Source of the DNA: an uncultured Veillonella sp.
GTDB lineage: Bacteria > Bacillota > Negativicutes > Veillonellales > Veillonellaceae
DNA: 5,346 nt
Direction of reading: 5' to 3'
Assembly: GCF_937981445.1 (NCBI RefSeq)
Contig: NZ_CALJON010000038.1
Coordinates: forward strand, 1-5,346
Shown here: positions 5,144 through 5,346 of the stretch, piece after piece
Position numbering within the stretch: the first letter of the stretch is position 1
Layout: the number at the start of each line of letters is the position of its first letter
Position numbers and translations under genes: made by a program
Notes under the pieces: model-generated
Seen by the model: only the letters and a program-made list of their open reading frames with translations
The model's database searches: none
What the model was told of the DNA's origin: nothing

Positions 5144-5173
5144 ATTATACAAAAATTAAGCAAAGCTTGTAAA
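5144..5173 (-). promoter_or_regulatory. Promoter of menG
   Basis: On the minus strand: TTTACA (5173-5168), an 18-bp spacer and a perfect TATAAT (5149-5144). The predicted start near 5137 gives a leader of about 40 nt. A small palindrome, AAGCAAAGCTT (5158-5168), falls inside the spacer and could be an operator, but it is short. Confidence 0.7.
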
Positions 5174-5229
5174 GTCATCACAAAAATTAACATTATTATT
5201 CATGGAAGAAAAAAATTTTATAAAAACAC

Positions 5230-5258
5230 TTGCCTTTTCATTTTATCCGTTCTATAAT
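5230..5258 (+). promoter_or_regulatory. Promoter of the right-edge gene
   Basis: TTGCCT (5230-5235), a 17-bp spacer and a perfect TATAAT (5253-5258). It uses the same -35 hexamer and spacer length as the SIMPL promoter. It lies back to back with the menG promoter, with about 56 bp between the two -35 boxes. Confidence 0.8.
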
Positions 5259-5307
5259 TACATATGTCCATTACAAGGAAATGTATATTCAAAAAGGAGA
5301 GATTTAG

Positions 5308-5346
5308 ATGAAGTGGTTGGAGATGGGCATGTCTCTGATCGTGCTG
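5308..5346 (+). CDS. N-terminal fragment of an unidentified gene, cut by the window edge
   Basis: The ATG at 5308 is preceded by a strong SD, AAGGAG (5294-5299), 8 bases upstream, and by a near-consensus promoter. Only 13 codons are visible, MKWLEMGMSLIVL. A charged start followed by a hydrophobic run is compatible with a signal peptide or first membrane helix. Too little is present to name a family. Confidence 0.75.
   Translation, partial: MKWLEMGMSLIVL

Overview
The window is AT-rich DNA with strong AAAGGAG-type ribosome binding sites and sigma70-like promoters. It carries Sec signal peptides on periplasmic-type proteins (SIMPL, surface-adhesin-E-like), a demethylmenaquinone methyltransferase and a Firmicutes-style rRNA leader. 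Together these suggest a diderm low-GC Firmicute of the Negativicutes, most likely Veillonella or a close relative. The taxonomic call is an inference from gene content and composition.

Layout, left to right. Positions 1-270, read on the minus strand, look like the tandem P1/P2 promoters and boxA-containing leader of an rRNA operon whose structural genes lie off the left edge. Each promoter has two A6 tracts 11 bp apart upstream. Positions 288-440 hold decayed 12-bp and about 50-bp direct repeats, followed by a terminator (468-507). Next, on the minus strand, is a thioredoxin-reductase-like flavoprotein (550-1420). It is split by one extra base in a G5A6 run, and its NADPH-binding motifs are absent even in the reconstructed protein. 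A strong terminator (1470-1506) separates it from an NfsA/FRP-type FMN nitroreductase (1528-2274). Upstream of that is a small exported surface-adhesin-protein-E-like protein (2410-2796).

The 550-bp divergent region 2797-3346 carries a minus-strand promoter, a degenerate array of about twelve 12-bp units (2985-3128), two overlapping inverted repeats (3191-3224) and a well-formed plus-strand promoter (3233-3261). That promoter drives an exported SIMPL-domain protein (3347-4093). A hairpin terminator (4184-4223) and a 10-bp tandem repeat lie in the gap shared with the convergent menG/ubiE methyltransferase (4294-5094, minus). Back-to-back promoters at 5144-5258 serve menG and the first 13 codons of an unidentified plus-strand gene at the right edge.

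The genes do not form one obvious pathway. Three are redox or quinone related (flavoprotein, nitroreductase, MenG) and two are cell-envelope proteins. No new defence or mobile system is visible. The points most worth checking are the frameshifted, NADPH-motif-less thioredoxin reductase, the recurring 12-bp repeat family at two intergenic loci, and the rRNA promoter architecture.
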